Shown piece after piece: positions 35,858 through 45,546 of a DNA stretch of 64,000 nt. The notes beneath the pieces are model-generated. The model was not told the DNA's origin. It did no database searches and worked only from the letters and a program-made list of their open reading frames with translations. The DNA lies in assembly GCA_016933055.1 (NCBI GenBank), contig JAFGBS010000001.1, forward strand, positions 124,001-188,000, read 5' to 3'. Positions within the stretch are counted from its first letter, which is position 1. Each line of letters opens with the position of its first letter. The translations under genes and the position numbers were made by a program. The DNA comes from Promethearchaeota archaeon (lineage in GTDB: Archaea; Asgardarchaeota; Lokiarchaeia; Sigyniarchaeales; Promethearchaeaceae).

Positions 35858-36802
35858 TTAACTAAGGGGAAGCAGCATTTCATAATATTTTTTTATATTT
35901 TTTATAACCCACCACGTGGATTTGAACCCTTGAATGGCTGCTTTCTGGAGAGTAGCTTCTAAGAACTCTCGGTTCGGATAATTGGGTGGTACCTTAAGAT
36001 GTAATTCACGTATATTGTATAAAGATCGCCACAATTGAATTGACCAATCAACAAGCTTGAGAATTTTTTTATTATACAATTGTTTAGATTCCGTTGGAAG
36101 ATCAAAATCCATTATCCATTTATAGAAAAAAGTACCTTTTCCGTATATTTCTTCATCCTTTCTTCGTATACGATGCTTCTCAATTACCCCATGATCTTCC
36201 AATTCATACATTATGTTTTGAAGCTCCGCTTTACTAATTGTAAAACCATTGGATTCCAATTTAATAATGATTTTAAGATCACTAAGCCCTTTCAATTTCA
36301 TCATGGATTTATTTAAAGCTACCACAATGTATTTTTTGTCGATTAAATCTTGTTCCGAGGAAATAAACTGTAGTAATGAACCGATAAATTTTTCAGCAGT
36401 CATATATCTAACGGGATCGCGATCCTGTCGCTTAAAATCCTTAATAAATTGTCTAGATTCGTGGAAATAGGTATTAAATATAGTAGAAACTACGTTTCTG
36501 ATTAAATAGTAACCATCAATTAATGCAGTCTCCAATCCAGAGAGTAATTCAATTTTTCCTTGAATGGACTCATCAAATTTTCGTTTTTCAGCTGGAAACC
36601 GACGCATGGTATGAGGATTTGGGTTAATATCTTTAAAACTAGCCTCCCATAATTCCTCAAAAAACACATAGTGGGTATTTACTAAAGTCGACTCTCGTTT
36701 GATGATCTCCCAAAGTGTTCGTGTAAAGAGATCTTTCTCCGAGTCCTCACTCACATTTCTAACCTCAATTAGTCCTTTTCCCTCATTATTTTGGTTTACC
36801 AA
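35858..36802 (-). CDS. Hypothetical protein with possible winged-helix segment
   Basis: A 314-residue, mainly helical, soluble protein not recognised. Seen: a segment around residues 170-210 (LSDLKIIIKLESNGFTISKAE and DHGVIEKHRI) with the helix-turn-helix-wing look of a winged-helix domain, flanked by Trp- and Tyr-rich helices. Its start overlaps the end of the Ldh2-type dehydrogenase gene by 7 bp, so the two are probably translated from one message. It could regulate that operon, but this is a guess from position. Confidence 0.5.
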   Translation of the reverse strand: MVNQNNEGKGLIEVRNVSEDSEKDLFTRTLWEIIKRESTLVNTHYVFFEELWEASFKDINPNPHTMRRFPAEKRKFDESIQGKIELLSGLETALIDGYYLIRNVVSTIFNTYFHESRQFIKDFKRQDRDPVRYMTAEKFIGSLLQFISSEQDLIDKKYIVVALNKSMMKLKGLSDLKIIIKLESNGFTISKAELQNIMYELEDHGVIEKHRIRRKDEEIYGKGTFFYKWIMDFDLPTESKQLYNKKILKLVDWSIQLWRSLYNIRELHLKVPPNYPNREFLEATLQKAAIQGFKSTWWVIKNIKKYYEMLLPLS

Positions 36803-37938
36803 CCAGGAGTGGCGGATTTTTCCACTTTGACATCAAAGTTAAAATCATATTGATCCAATCCTAATTCCTGTTTCATTTGGAGAAATTGTTTTTGAGTCTC
36901 TTTAGAGATTGGTACTCCTTTATTCTTTCTTTCTTGGTATGCTAAATATTCTTTTTCACCTGCAATATATATATGGTCGGCACCAGGTGCTTTTTTGGCA
37001 TTAGCAAGCTGTCTTAGTAAATCTCCCGTGATTCTCTTAAATTTCTCTAAATCAATCATGGAATTTATGTCGATAGCAAAGAAGAAGTGTCCAAGATTAT
37101 AAGGGACGAATTCTCCGTTGACAATACCCAAACAAGCTTGTAAATAGTTAGACTCAGTTAAGCAGGCAGACAAGATTTCGACAAAAGTAGCATAATTATA
37201 TCCTTTATATCCGGCGAGATCCTCCCCGATTCCTCCTAATGGAGTCAATGCTGCCTTAAATTCTAACATTTTTTTCAAAATTACTGGAGCATCTGTTGCA
37301 GCATTACCATTCTCATCAATAACCCATCCGGGGATTGCTTCTTTTCCAATACGTGCATAAGTTTCGATTTTTCCGCGTTGAGTAATAGAAGTGGCATGAT
37401 CCGCACACCAGTGAAATTTCCAGTCGGTCGGTAATGCAATTGTTAACGGATTAGTTCCTAACATTGGTTCTACTGACCAAGTAGGTGCAATAGATGGTCG
37501 AGCATTTGTACCACAAATTCCTATACAACCTTGATCTGCAGCCATAAGTGCATAGTAACCCGCAATACCGAAATGATTACTGTTACCCACCACAACCAAA
37601 CCTATTCCGTTCTTTTTTGCTTTATCAATCGCAGATTGCATAGCTTTTTTACTAACGACATGTCCCATTCCATTTCCTGCATCCCAACGAGCTGTTCCAG
37701 GGTTATCCTTTATTACAGTTATTTTGGTAGTAGAAAGTTGTTGTCCTCGCTTAATACGGGCATAATACATCATTAATCGTCCAACACCATGAGAATCAAT
37801 GCCTCGTTTATCCGATGTGATTAATACGTCTGCTACCACTTTCGCATCTTCTTCGGGAACTCCAGTTCCCATCATCACATCTTTCATGAAACGTTCAAGT
37901 GTATCAAAATCGACATAAGTATATTCTTCTTCTGACAT
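36796..37938 (-). CDS. Malate/L-lactate dehydrogenase, Ldh2 family
   Basis: A 380-residue NAD(P)-dependent dehydrogenase of the Ldh2/MDH2 (non-Rossmann) family. Seen: RGIDSHGVGRLMMYY (catalytic histidine region), VGNSNHFGIAGYYALMA, EPMLGTNPL, and the C-terminal GKGADHIYIAGEKE-like ending. Known substrates include malate, lactate and sulfolactate. Inferred: it may provide the oxaloacetate-malate step that the TCA cluster itself lacks, as archaeal members of this family do elsewhere. Downstream it overlaps a hypothetical gene. Confidence 0.85.
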   Translation of the reverse strand: MSEEEYTYVDFDTLERFMKDVMMGTGVPEEDAKVVADVLITSDKRGIDSHGVGRLMMYYARIKRGQQLSTTKITVIKDNPGTARWDAGNGMGHVVSKKAMQSAIDKAKKNGIGLVVVGNSNHFGIAGYYALMAADQGCIGICGTNARPSIAPTWSVEPMLGTNPLTIALPTDWKFHWCADHATSITQRGKIETYARIGKEAIPGWVIDENGNAATDAPVILKKMLEFKAALTPLGGIGEDLAGYKGYNYATFVEILSACLTESNYLQACLGIVNGEFVPYNLGHFFFAIDINSMIDLEKFKRITGDLLRQLANAKKAPGADHIYIAGEKEYLAYQERKNKGVPISKETQKQFLQMKQELGLDQYDFNFDVKVEKSATPGW

Positions 37939-38001
37939 AAGAAAGAGTTCTCATTTCTCAATTTTAAACTCTATTCTCAATCACACAATAAATTTCTACA
38001 A

Positions 38002-39885
38002 CTAGAAAAAAATTACATAATATATATTATATTTCCAAAACAACAAGAGGAAGAAATTAAAGATTGTAATAGAGATGGCATCTAATTTAGAATATACCAC
38101 TACTAAAAACACAGAAAAACTAACAACTAAGTATGGTAAAAGGTAATAAATCGCATATTTATACAACTGTAAAAATACAAAAACAGATGGAAAGCTTAAC
38201 GGTAAATACATCAATAAAATAAAGAAAAGCGTCTTGACATAAACATAATGATCTACAGAGTCTGGTTTACTAGCTTGAATGCAAATGAATTCTATAATCA
38301 CAATTTGCAGATAGAATATAACGGCAAAACGCAATAAAACATTAATCCCTGAGGATAAGAAATTAAACCCTAGCCAATGGTACATCATAAGATGTCCAAA
38401 TACCCAAAATGACAAAATAGTCTCAATCACTAATAGAACGATATTTGGCAGATCTAAAATAGTAAGTTTCGGTTTTTGGATGGGAGGATCTTTGATTTGC
38501 AATCGTCGGAAAAAGAAAACGAAAAAAATCCATATATACATTAATTGAAACGATAAGGGAGATCTGAATAATGTATCGCTCAATGTATCGTTGAAGTCAA
38601 ATACAGTTCTGAATAAATTTAAAAAACGATCACCTAAAGAAAAATATAATAAATTGGTTGAAACTGTGATTTCAAGAACATAAAGAAGTAAATGAATACC
38701 GATCACCGCTAAAATAATACTACGAAAGTATTCGGAAGTATCATAAAGATATTCAAAATCACGGGTAAATCGTTTTTCCAACCGCAATTTTTCGGAAGGG
38801 TATTGTGATTTGGTTTCGATTTTCAAAAGATTAGGAATCTCTATCAATTCGTTTTTAGTGCGTTCTTTTTTCCACCGATATATTTTATTCTTAATCCAAC
38901 TGAATTGAACGGGTATTAACTTGATTACATAGTACAAGAGGATGAAACCTATAACAATAATAACACCGATCATGATAAATAATGAATAAATACGTAATGA
39001 AATCGGACGCGTTGATACACTCTCTTCCGTGACATTTAATGCGTAATTCATCCATTCAATTTGCTTCTTGATGGCATTGGGGTTATATAATCCGGATCCA
39101 TGAAGGAAAAGTGGGAATTCAGTATTAATCTCCCGTGCAGTCCCGTTATTAAAATCACCATATAACACATTCATTTCTGGAAAATTCCATGCAAGGAGAT
39201 TAGATTCGCTAAATTCTGAAGTTCGGATAGGTTGATAATTATCTGTCAACACCAATAAGTTTCGAGGATTATCTTCTGTGATAGGATTCGAATATTCGTA
39301 AATAAAATCACGAAAGGTCCAGTAGGTGGTTGTATTCACGTACATATTGTAATAATCGTAATAATCTTCATGCAGTATTCGAAAAGTTCCCATATTAGCG
39401 GTAATCACCCCTTGAATCAGATCTGGTCGTAATCTAGCATACCAATAAGCAAAATGTGCTCCGTGAGAATGCCCCATTATTCCAATTTTCGAGTTATCCA
39501 CAATTGGATTTATCAAGAGATTATTCACAACCGCCTCAATTTCTAGAAAGGTGTAGAAGGTAAAATCGATTGTAAAACGGACAACCATGTATCCTTGACG
39601 AACATATTCTGACGTAAGAAGATTTAATGATTTTTCATCCACTAAATCTCCATGCAATAATATAACAACGGGTAACGTACCGCTGAAATCGATGGGTGTA
39701 TTGATTATATAATCTTTTTCGTAACGAATTGCTTCATCAGTTAGGGGATTAGTAGATATCACATTAATTGTTTTCTTTGATCTTGATTGGAATCCGTAGA
39801 TTATCAAAAAATGACCGGACACAAAAAATGCAAATATCGCAATGAGAACAAAATACTTAATCATTTTTCGGATTTTACGATTCAT
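38002..39885 (-). CDS. Membrane-anchored alpha/beta hydrolase with C-terminal membrane domain
   Basis: About 627 residues. Seen: an N-terminal membrane segment, an extracytoplasmic alpha/beta-hydrolase domain (about 55-290) with the oxyanion region VVILLHGDLVD and the nucleophile elbow MGHSHGAHFAY (Ser about 140), one membrane helix near 310-335, a charged cytosolic stretch, then five to six membrane helices to the C-terminus. No family name comes to mind for the whole architecture. Inferred: surface esterase, lipase or peptidase. Start: ATG at 39885 (MNRKIRKMIKYF) rather than the one at 39936, which precedes a poor, Cys-rich leader. Confidence 0.65.
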   Translation of the reverse strand: MNRKIRKMIKYFVLIAIFAFFVSGHFLIIYGFQSRSKKTINVISTNPLTDEAIRYEKDYIINTPIDFSGTLPVVILLHGDLVDEKSLNLLTSEYVRQGYMVVRFTIDFTFYTFLEIEAVVNNLLINPIVDNSKIGIMGHSHGAHFAYWYARLRPDLIQGVITANMGTFRILHEDYYDYYNMYVNTTTYWTFRDFIYEYSNPITEDNPRNLLVLTDNYQPIRTSEFSESNLLAWNFPEMNVLYGDFNNGTAREINTEFPLFLHGSGLYNPNAIKKQIEWMNYALNVTEESVSTRPISLRIYSLFIMIGVIIVIGFILLYYVIKLIPVQFSWIKNKIYRWKKERTKNELIEIPNLLKIETKSQYPSEKLRLEKRFTRDFEYLYDTSEYFRSIILAVIGIHLLLYVLEITVSTNLLYFSLGDRFLNLFRTVFDFNDTLSDTLFRSPLSFQLMYIWIFFVFFFRRLQIKDPPIQKPKLTILDLPNIVLLVIETILSFWVFGHLMMYHWLGFNFLSSGINVLLRFAVIFYLQIVIIEFICIQASKPDSVDHYVYVKTLFFILLMYLPLSFPSVFVFLQLYKYAIYYLLPYLVVSFSVFLVVVYSKLDAISITIFNFFLLLFWKYNIYYVIFF

Positions 39886-40316
39886 TGCCGGGTTCCTAGA
39901 ATTTTTGCAGATCCATTCATAAAAATGACAATACATACTATATGTAAAGAACTCTATATTAATTTTCTATTTTCGGTTTAAAAGAAAAGGGAATAGTTTG
40001 CGTGAAAATTCAAAAAAGAAAAGATTAAACCTTAGCTAAACCGTTTCATGGTTCTATTACGGATCCGACACCCATGGATAACTCATATACTTTTTATTTT
40101 TTTTTATTATGCCATAATATAACAGTCCTATAATTTTTCCAATGCCCGGAAGAAAAATATCATATCTGTCATCTTCATTCTAAATAGGTGTAGATTAGTT
40201 CGTGTCCACAAGATCCCGATGTAGGAACCTAAGGAAATTCCCTTGATTATCAACTAAACACAACGCAATTTTTAGTTATAATCAACTTCAAATAGCATCT
40301 TTTTTATGGGTAGATT
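39886..40316. other. 430-bp intergenic region between divergent membrane-protein genes
   Basis: AT-rich with no coding capacity I trust. It holds a T-rich tract at about 40090-40107, TATA-like boxes for the rightward gene (TTATAATC near 40276-40283, about 35 bp before its ATG), and a moderately GC-rich patch at 40040-40075 and 40195-40245 that does not fold into a tRNA by eye. Nothing else seen. Confidence 0.4.
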
Positions 40317-41279
40317 ATGGACGAAAGCGAGACTTTTTCGCAAAAATCTGAAAAAAGAACCTTTTTTCAGCGACTCTGGAACGGAATTAAAAAAATTTCC
40401 CTACAACTCTGGGAAATGATTAAGAGATCCTTCCGCGAACACAGTAAAACCACGTGGATTTGGATAGGAATATTTATTTCAGTTCTGGTAATTACTGTTT
40501 TCCTTTGGATTGTACAATTCTATAATCCCGATCTTCTTTTTAGATTAATTATTAATTATATTGTAAAACCAATTTATGAAATTCGTTTCTGGGGACATCT
40601 CATCTTTTTTCTTGTTATGGGAATTCAAGCGATCCTTTTACCTATACCGTCTGAAGCGATTTTATTGAGTGGAGGAATGATTTGGGGTTGGTGGGGAATA
40701 CTAGATGGCATAATCGGAAGCATATTTGCTGGAGTTATTACCTATTATATGGTTTTAAAGGGAGGAAGACCATTAGCAGAAAAATTCGCTGGGAAGGAGG
40801 CAATTGATATTTTGGATCGTTTTATCAACAAATATGGAGCATGGGCAATTTTTATTTTACGTGCTCTTCCCTTTATGGCTTTTGATCCCGTTTCATTTGC
40901 TGCAGGATTAACAAAAATCAAGACTCGAACATACTTGTTAGCGACTTTTTTAGGTTCAGTTATTAGGGTGTTGTTTTTTGTATTTTTAGGTGAAGTACTA
41001 TTTCTACCAGATGGTGATATTGGTTACTATATAGAGCATCCACTAGAAATGGAATATGCAATTCAAGTCGGTGCACGTCCCTTTAATATCATGTCCATTA
41101 GTATTGTGCTTATTGGGGTCACATTTCTTGCTCTTTATCAATTTGTGCTTATGCCTTATCTCCAAAAAAAAGGGGAAAAAAAGAAATCTAATTCCGTAGT
41201 TAAACCAGTGGGAACCTTAAAAGTGAATGGGAAGGGAAAAGAAGAAGAACACAAATCCGGACTATCGGAAACCAGATAA
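40317..41279 (+). CDS. VTT (DedA/TMEM41-TVP38) family membrane protein
   Basis: A 320-residue protein with about five membrane segments between charged cytosolic tails. Seen: the VTT core with PIPSEAILLSGGMIWG, a GSIFAGVITYYMVLKGGRPLAEKF segment split as in the family, and ALPFMAFDPVSFAAGL, equivalent to the conserved R-x-x-P-x-x-x-x-x-x-x-G motif. Known: DedA and eukaryotic VMP1/TMEM41B are lipid scramblases or flippases. Inferred: phospholipid handling in the cell membrane. The C-terminal 30 residues are Lys/Glu-rich. Confidence 0.82.
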   Translation: MDESETFSQKSEKRTFFQRLWNGIKKISLQLWEMIKRSFREHSKTTWIWIGIFISVLVITVFLWIVQFYNPDLLFRLIINYIVKPIYEIRFWGHLIFFLVMGIQAILLPIPSEAILLSGGMIWGWWGILDGIIGSIFAGVITYYMVLKGGRPLAEKFAGKEAIDILDRFINKYGAWAIFILRALPFMAFDPVSFAAGLTKIKTRTYLLATFLGSVIRVLFFVFLGEVLFLPDGDIGYYIEHPLEMEYAIQVGARPFNIMSISIVLIGVTFLALYQFVLMPYLQKKGEKKKSNSVVKPVGTLKVNGKGKEEEHKSGLSETR

Positions 41280-41367
41280 ATCACTTTTTTTGGTTATAAT
41301 TTTTATTTATTCTAGCTTATAACTTTATAATCTAGTACCAATTGATAGATTCATATTCAACTGGTGG

Positions 41368-42642
41368 ATGAAAACATACGTGATACCAATCTGGGTTTCT
41401 TTTCTTATCACCCTTGCAATAATTCTTCTATTGGCAAAATGGGATTTAGGCATTGGGATGTTTATTGGAGCAATTTTTCTAGCAATTATGACAGTAGACC
41501 CTTATCGAGTCAATTTAGGAGAGGTATCATTAGTAGTATTTCTGAATCCTCAAAACATCTTTCTTGCGTTAGCTGTTACTATAATACCGTTATTGGGAGG
41601 TATAATGAACGAATCTGGATTGATGATGGAATTGATTAATCGTTTAGATGTGTCAAATAAATGGTCATTAATGTTATCACCCAGTTTATTTGGATTACTT
41701 CCAATGCCTGGGGGTGCGTTATTGAGTGCCCCTTTAGTAGATAAAATCGATCCTAATATACCCCCTCCAAAAAAAGTAGCTATCAATGTGTGGTTTAGAC
41801 ATGTATTAATTCTAATTTATCCGTTACAAGGCTCTATATTGGTAATCACCGAAATTGTTGGATATCCGAACCCTTACTTAACAAGTGGAGTTCTCCTTAT
41901 TCCATTTATAATTATGGTTACAATAGGATATCTTTATCTAATCCTAACAACTCCCAAAATCGAACGGAAGAATAACAGAAAATTATGGATTTTTCTTAGG
42001 GATGTGTTTCCTATCCTTTTAGCCCCTTTAATTGATATAATAGGGCGAATTTGTTTAGGACAATTGGAGAAAAATAATATAATTGTACCAAATTGGGTTG
42101 TTCCCGAGATTTTTTTGTTTTTCGGATTAATCTTAAGTGTGGTAACCTCCTTATGTTTTTCGAAAATCGCTCAATCAAAAGAAATCAGTTATATTCCACC
42201 GAATAGAATTTTCAGCATTTCCAAGAAGATGAAAGTGTGGAAATATCCTATTGTGATTTTTGCTATGTTCTTCTTTTTAGAAGTTTTCACTCGATCGGGA
42301 TTGCCGGAATTTATCAGCGCTCTTAATGCTCCTCTTTCTCTGTTACTTTTGCTATCTTTTGTACTGGGGATTGGTACAGGTAGAGTTCAATTACCAGGGT
42401 CGATTATATTTCCGATATATATGACCCAATTTTCTCTTACGATAGTACCATATTTCGACTTTGCATTGATATATTTTGCCATCTTTTTAGGGTATATTAT
42501 GACCCCTATCCATCCATGTTTAGCCTATTCAATTGACTACTTTAAAACAACTTACCCCAAATCTTTTAAACATATTGTAATTCCGTGCTTAATCGGATTA
42601 GCATCATTATTTGTAGTATATGGTATTTCCTTACTATTTTGA
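41368..42642 (+). CDS. DUF401-family multi-pass membrane protein
   Basis: A 424-residue protein with about ten to eleven membrane segments. Seen: GLLPMPGGALLSAPLVDKIDPN and INVWFRHVLILIYPLQG in parts, and near the end GIGTGRVQLPGS and MTPIHPCLAYSIDYF, which match the DUF401 (PF04165) pattern of permease-like proteins. The substrate is unknown; the re-entrant PMPGG motif is reminiscent of gluconate/citrate-type ion transporters. TATA-like boxes lie at about 41315-41330. Single gene ahead of the U32 gene. Confidence 0.72.
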   Translation: MKTYVIPIWVSFLITLAIILLLAKWDLGIGMFIGAIFLAIMTVDPYRVNLGEVSLVVFLNPQNIFLALAVTIIPLLGGIMNESGLMMELINRLDVSNKWSLMLSPSLFGLLPMPGGALLSAPLVDKIDPNIPPPKKVAINVWFRHVLILIYPLQGSILVITEIVGYPNPYLTSGVLLIPFIIMVTIGYLYLILTTPKIERKNNRKLWIFLRDVFPILLAPLIDIIGRICLGQLEKNNIIVPNWVVPEIFLFFGLILSVVTSLCFSKIAQSKEISYIPPNRIFSISKKMKVWKYPIVIFAMFFFLEVFTRSGLPEFISALNAPLSLLLLLSFVLGIGTGRVQLPGSIIFPIYMTQFSLTIVPYFDFALIYFAIFLGYIMTPIHPCLAYSIDYFKTTYPKSFKHIVIPCLIGLASLFVVYGISLLF

Positions 42643-42694
42643 ATTGGTTAGAAAAACCATATAATTCATGTCATTTTGTTTTTAATTGGTATTA

Positions 42695-43990
42695 ATGGTA
42701 GAACTTCTAGCACCTGCAAAAAATATAAAATCCATCAAAGCCGGACTAGAATATGCGGATTCCTTCTATTTCGGATTCGAAAAATATAATATGCGCATAC
42801 AAGCGGACAATTTCACACTACAAGATCTCCCAAAAGTAGTTACATTGTTACATGATTCTAATAAAAAGGCATATTTAACTACAAACATCCTTTTCTATGA
42901 AGAAGAATTAGAGGATTTACGTAAATTATTAAAATTTGCTCAATCCATCGAGTTTGACGCTGCAATTTTGCATGATGTTGCAGCAGTATCGTATGCAAAA
43001 GAAATTGGGATTCCTTTTCATATAAGCACACAAGCTAATGTTTCAAATTCCGTTTCAGCTAAATTTTATGAATCATTGGGAGCAGAACGGATTATCCTTG
43101 CTCGCGAGTGTTCTCTTTCTCATATACGTAAAATCAGTAAAGAACTCCATAAAGCTGAAATCGAGGTTTTTGTCCATGGAGCTATGTGTACATCCATTTC
43201 TGGTAGGTGTTATTTTTCACAAGATGTATGTGGGGGAGATGATGCTTTTTCAGCTAACAGAGGTCGATGTGTGCAACCTTGCCGACGCGAATGGACGGTA
43301 ATTGATAACCAAAATAATGAATACTTATATGATGGAGTCAGATTCATGAATTCTCGTGATCTCTGTCTGATTGAATTTATTCCAGAATTAATCCAAGCGG
43401 GGGTGAAAGTCTTTAAAATTGAGGGTAGAATGCGTTCTCCCCATTATGTATATTGGGTCACCAAGATATATAGAGAAGCTCTGAATGAATTCGAAAAGGG
43501 TAATTTTACCATCGACAATAAGAAAAAAGTGGGTATGTGGATTCATGAACTAAAAAAAGTGTATAATAGAGGATTTACTCAAGGATTTTTGTTTCATCGT
43601 ATGCAAGCAAGTGATCATCAACCGAAATCTCCCACAAATTTATCTCATTGGAGATTAATCAAACTCGGCACGATTACATCTTATAACAATCCCATAGGAG
43701 TTGTTCAATTAACCAATGGTTTTGTCAAAGAAGGATTGCGAATCCTTATTAAGGGAGATACTCAATCGGATACCTTTTTTCATCAGAATATCCAACAATT
43801 GTACCTAAATGGAGTAAGAGTAAAAATGACCAAAAAAGCAAGCGAAACCCATCCAATTTCTGTCTCAATGAAATTTAACGAACCTGTTAATCCCACATCT
43901 GATTCTTTATACTTGTTCACAAATGCTACCTATAAGCACCGAAAATCGAGTTCCAAACATAAAAAGAAAAAAGAATATTATCAACTTTAA
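42695..43990 (+). CDS. Peptidase U32 family protein (RlhA/TrhP-like)
   Basis: A 431-residue TIM-barrel protein. Seen: N-terminal ELLAPAKNIKSIKAGLEYAD, HISTQANVSN, and the U32 signature EVFVHGAMCTSISGRCYFS followed by CGGD, RGRCVQPCRR, and then KIEGRMRSPHYV; the four cysteines fit the iron-sulfur ligands of this family. Known: bacterial relatives perform hydroxylation of tRNA, rRNA or ubiquinone rather than peptide hydrolysis. Inferred: RNA modification. Start: ATG at 42695. Its stop overlaps the convergent amidohydrolase stop by sharing TTAA at 43987-43990. Confidence 0.85.
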   Translation: MVELLAPAKNIKSIKAGLEYADSFYFGFEKYNMRIQADNFTLQDLPKVVTLLHDSNKKAYLTTNILFYEEELEDLRKLLKFAQSIEFDAAILHDVAAVSYAKEIGIPFHISTQANVSNSVSAKFYESLGAERIILARECSLSHIRKISKELHKAEIEVFVHGAMCTSISGRCYFSQDVCGGDDAFSANRGRCVQPCRREWTVIDNQNNEYLYDGVRFMNSRDLCLIEFIPELIQAGVKVFKIEGRMRSPHYVYWVTKIYREALNEFEKGNFTIDNKKKVGMWIHELKKVYNRGFTQGFLFHRMQASDHQPKSPTNLSHWRLIKLGTITSYNNPIGVVQLTNGFVKEGLRILIKGDTQSDTFFHQNIQQLYLNGVRVKMTKKASETHPISVSMKFNEPVNPTSDSLYLFTNATYKHRKSSSKHKKKKEYYQL

Positions 43991-45525
43991 TAGATCTGTT
44001 TAATAACCTCGTAAGCACTTTGTCCGTCGGTAACTGATTTAGATTGCTGGAATACCGAGTGTAAAAATTCTCGGTCTTCGGGATCAAAATATTTAAATCC
44101 AAATTGCTTCCAATGGGAATTTTTAGATAAGGTGGAAATCATTGCTAACTTATCTTTCACAAGATTCATCACAACTAAATTAATAATCTGGTCTTGTTTT
44201 CGTTTTGCTTTAGTTGCAAGCAGTACCTCTCCCTTATAATTTGAATAGTTGCCATCAAATTGGAATAATATTTTTTCAATTTCCATTAATCCGCTGTTGA
44301 GAAGATTGGCAATTGCCTTGATTGCTACATCAGTAGATGGTAATTCGGGATTTGGAGAATTTATAAGGCTAGAAATCCCCGGAACAGAATTATGCTCCAA
44401 GTATGGGGCAGAATATTCGGGAAGAAGTTTTAACTGGTTTAATCCCATAATATTTTGCATATCCTCGAGAGTCCCTCCTGAATCAAAGAACTCTTTATTC
44501 ATCAAATAGTAAATCAATCCAAATGCGTGCTTTGGACCGAAATATGGAAAGTCAGAGCCATATAAGAGATTCTCAGACCATCTCTTCCCTGTTCTCTGTT
44601 GCATTCCTGTGGAATTGTACCAATTACGAAAATCCTTGAAAAAATTCTCAGCTCCTTTTCCATGCAGCATGGAGAGTTCTCCCCATGTATTAGGTTGACA
44701 AATGGTATTGTATACGTCATAATCCCCCACATTTCCTTGAGCACAATGTGCGATGATTACTTTGAGGTGAGGTACTAATTCTGGATGATGGTTTTGCAGG
44801 TAATTTCGGGTATTTTTAATAAGTTCTCCAATATCAAATATTGATTGTTTTCCTCGTGTATCCAATATTACTGGTAAATAATACTGAGTAGCACGTACTA
44901 GTACTTTTACTGCATCAGGTCCATAAATGTGATCTATCCAGCCTTCAGAACGAGGATGCAATTTTAATCCTCGAGCTCCTATTTGAACGCCATAGTCAAC
45001 TTCTCGTACCGCACGCTCTCCTTGTTGGGGATCGCATCTCATATACCCTATCAAACGTAAGGAAAAGGGAAAACGTGTAGTAAATCTCATAATATTTGTA
45101 TTTGATGCCCGATAACTTGCTTCTGGCATTTTGTCCCGAAACACATCTTGAAAGGGAAATATACAGGCTTGATCAATTAGCTGTTGCTTCTCAAAACGAC
45201 TATTCATATCTTTATAGGAAGGATCTTGGATTTCCTCAAGATGCTCCAAAATCTTTTTCAGAAATGGCATTTGAGCAAATTCGAATGAGAGTACGTGAGT
45301 CTTTCCATTTATAGTGGTCATAAAATTTTGTTCGCCGGTTTTTTCCCATTCTTGTTCCACTAAAGATTGCACTTGTGCCCAGAAATCGAATGTACCACTG
45401 CCAGGAGCTAATGGGTTCATCATTTCCACCCCATCTACATCTTTTCCCATGTGGCAATGGGAGTCAATCACAACTACATCCTTGTATTTGGTTCCAGATT
45501 CAGTTTCTACCTTTATTCGCAACAT
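43987..45525 (-). CDS. Amidohydrolase-2 family metal hydrolase
   Basis: A 512-residue TIM-barrel hydrolase of the PF04909 type. Seen: VIDSHCHMG (HxH metal motif) at the N-terminus, ARGLKLHPRSEGW, IIAHCAQGN and LLYGSDFPYFG with the catalytic Asp, all in order. About 120 C-terminal residues extend beyond the usual fold. Family members are decarboxylases or hydrolases of varied substrates. It follows the GCS2-type ligase by 21 bp, so both probably share a message. Confidence 0.8.
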   Translation of the reverse strand: MLRIKVETESGTKYKDVVVIDSHCHMGKDVDGVEMMNPLAPGSGTFDFWAQVQSLVEQEWEKTGEQNFMTTINGKTHVLSFEFAQMPFLKKILEHLEEIQDPSYKDMNSRFEKQQLIDQACIFPFQDVFRDKMPEASYRASNTNIMRFTTRFPFSLRLIGYMRCDPQQGERAVREVDYGVQIGARGLKLHPRSEGWIDHIYGPDAVKVLVRATQYYLPVILDTRGKQSIFDIGELIKNTRNYLQNHHPELVPHLKVIIAHCAQGNVGDYDVYNTICQPNTWGELSMLHGKGAENFFKDFRNWYNSTGMQQRTGKRWSENLLYGSDFPYFGPKHAFGLIYYLMNKEFFDSGGTLEDMQNIMGLNQLKLLPEYSAPYLEHNSVPGISSLINSPNPELPSTDVAIKAIANLLNSGLMEIEKILFQFDGNYSNYKGEVLLATKAKRKQDQIINLVVMNLVKDKLAMISTLSKNSHWKQFGFKYFDPEDREFLHSVFQQSKSVTDGQSAYEVIKQIY

Positions 45526-45546
45526 AATGACTATTCCTTGAGAATT

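Noticed and set aside
40040..40245. Possible tRNA or structured RNA in the 430-bp gap
   Set aside because: A GGTTC-like stretch is present, but no acceptor stem, D-arm or anticodon arm could be paired by eye.
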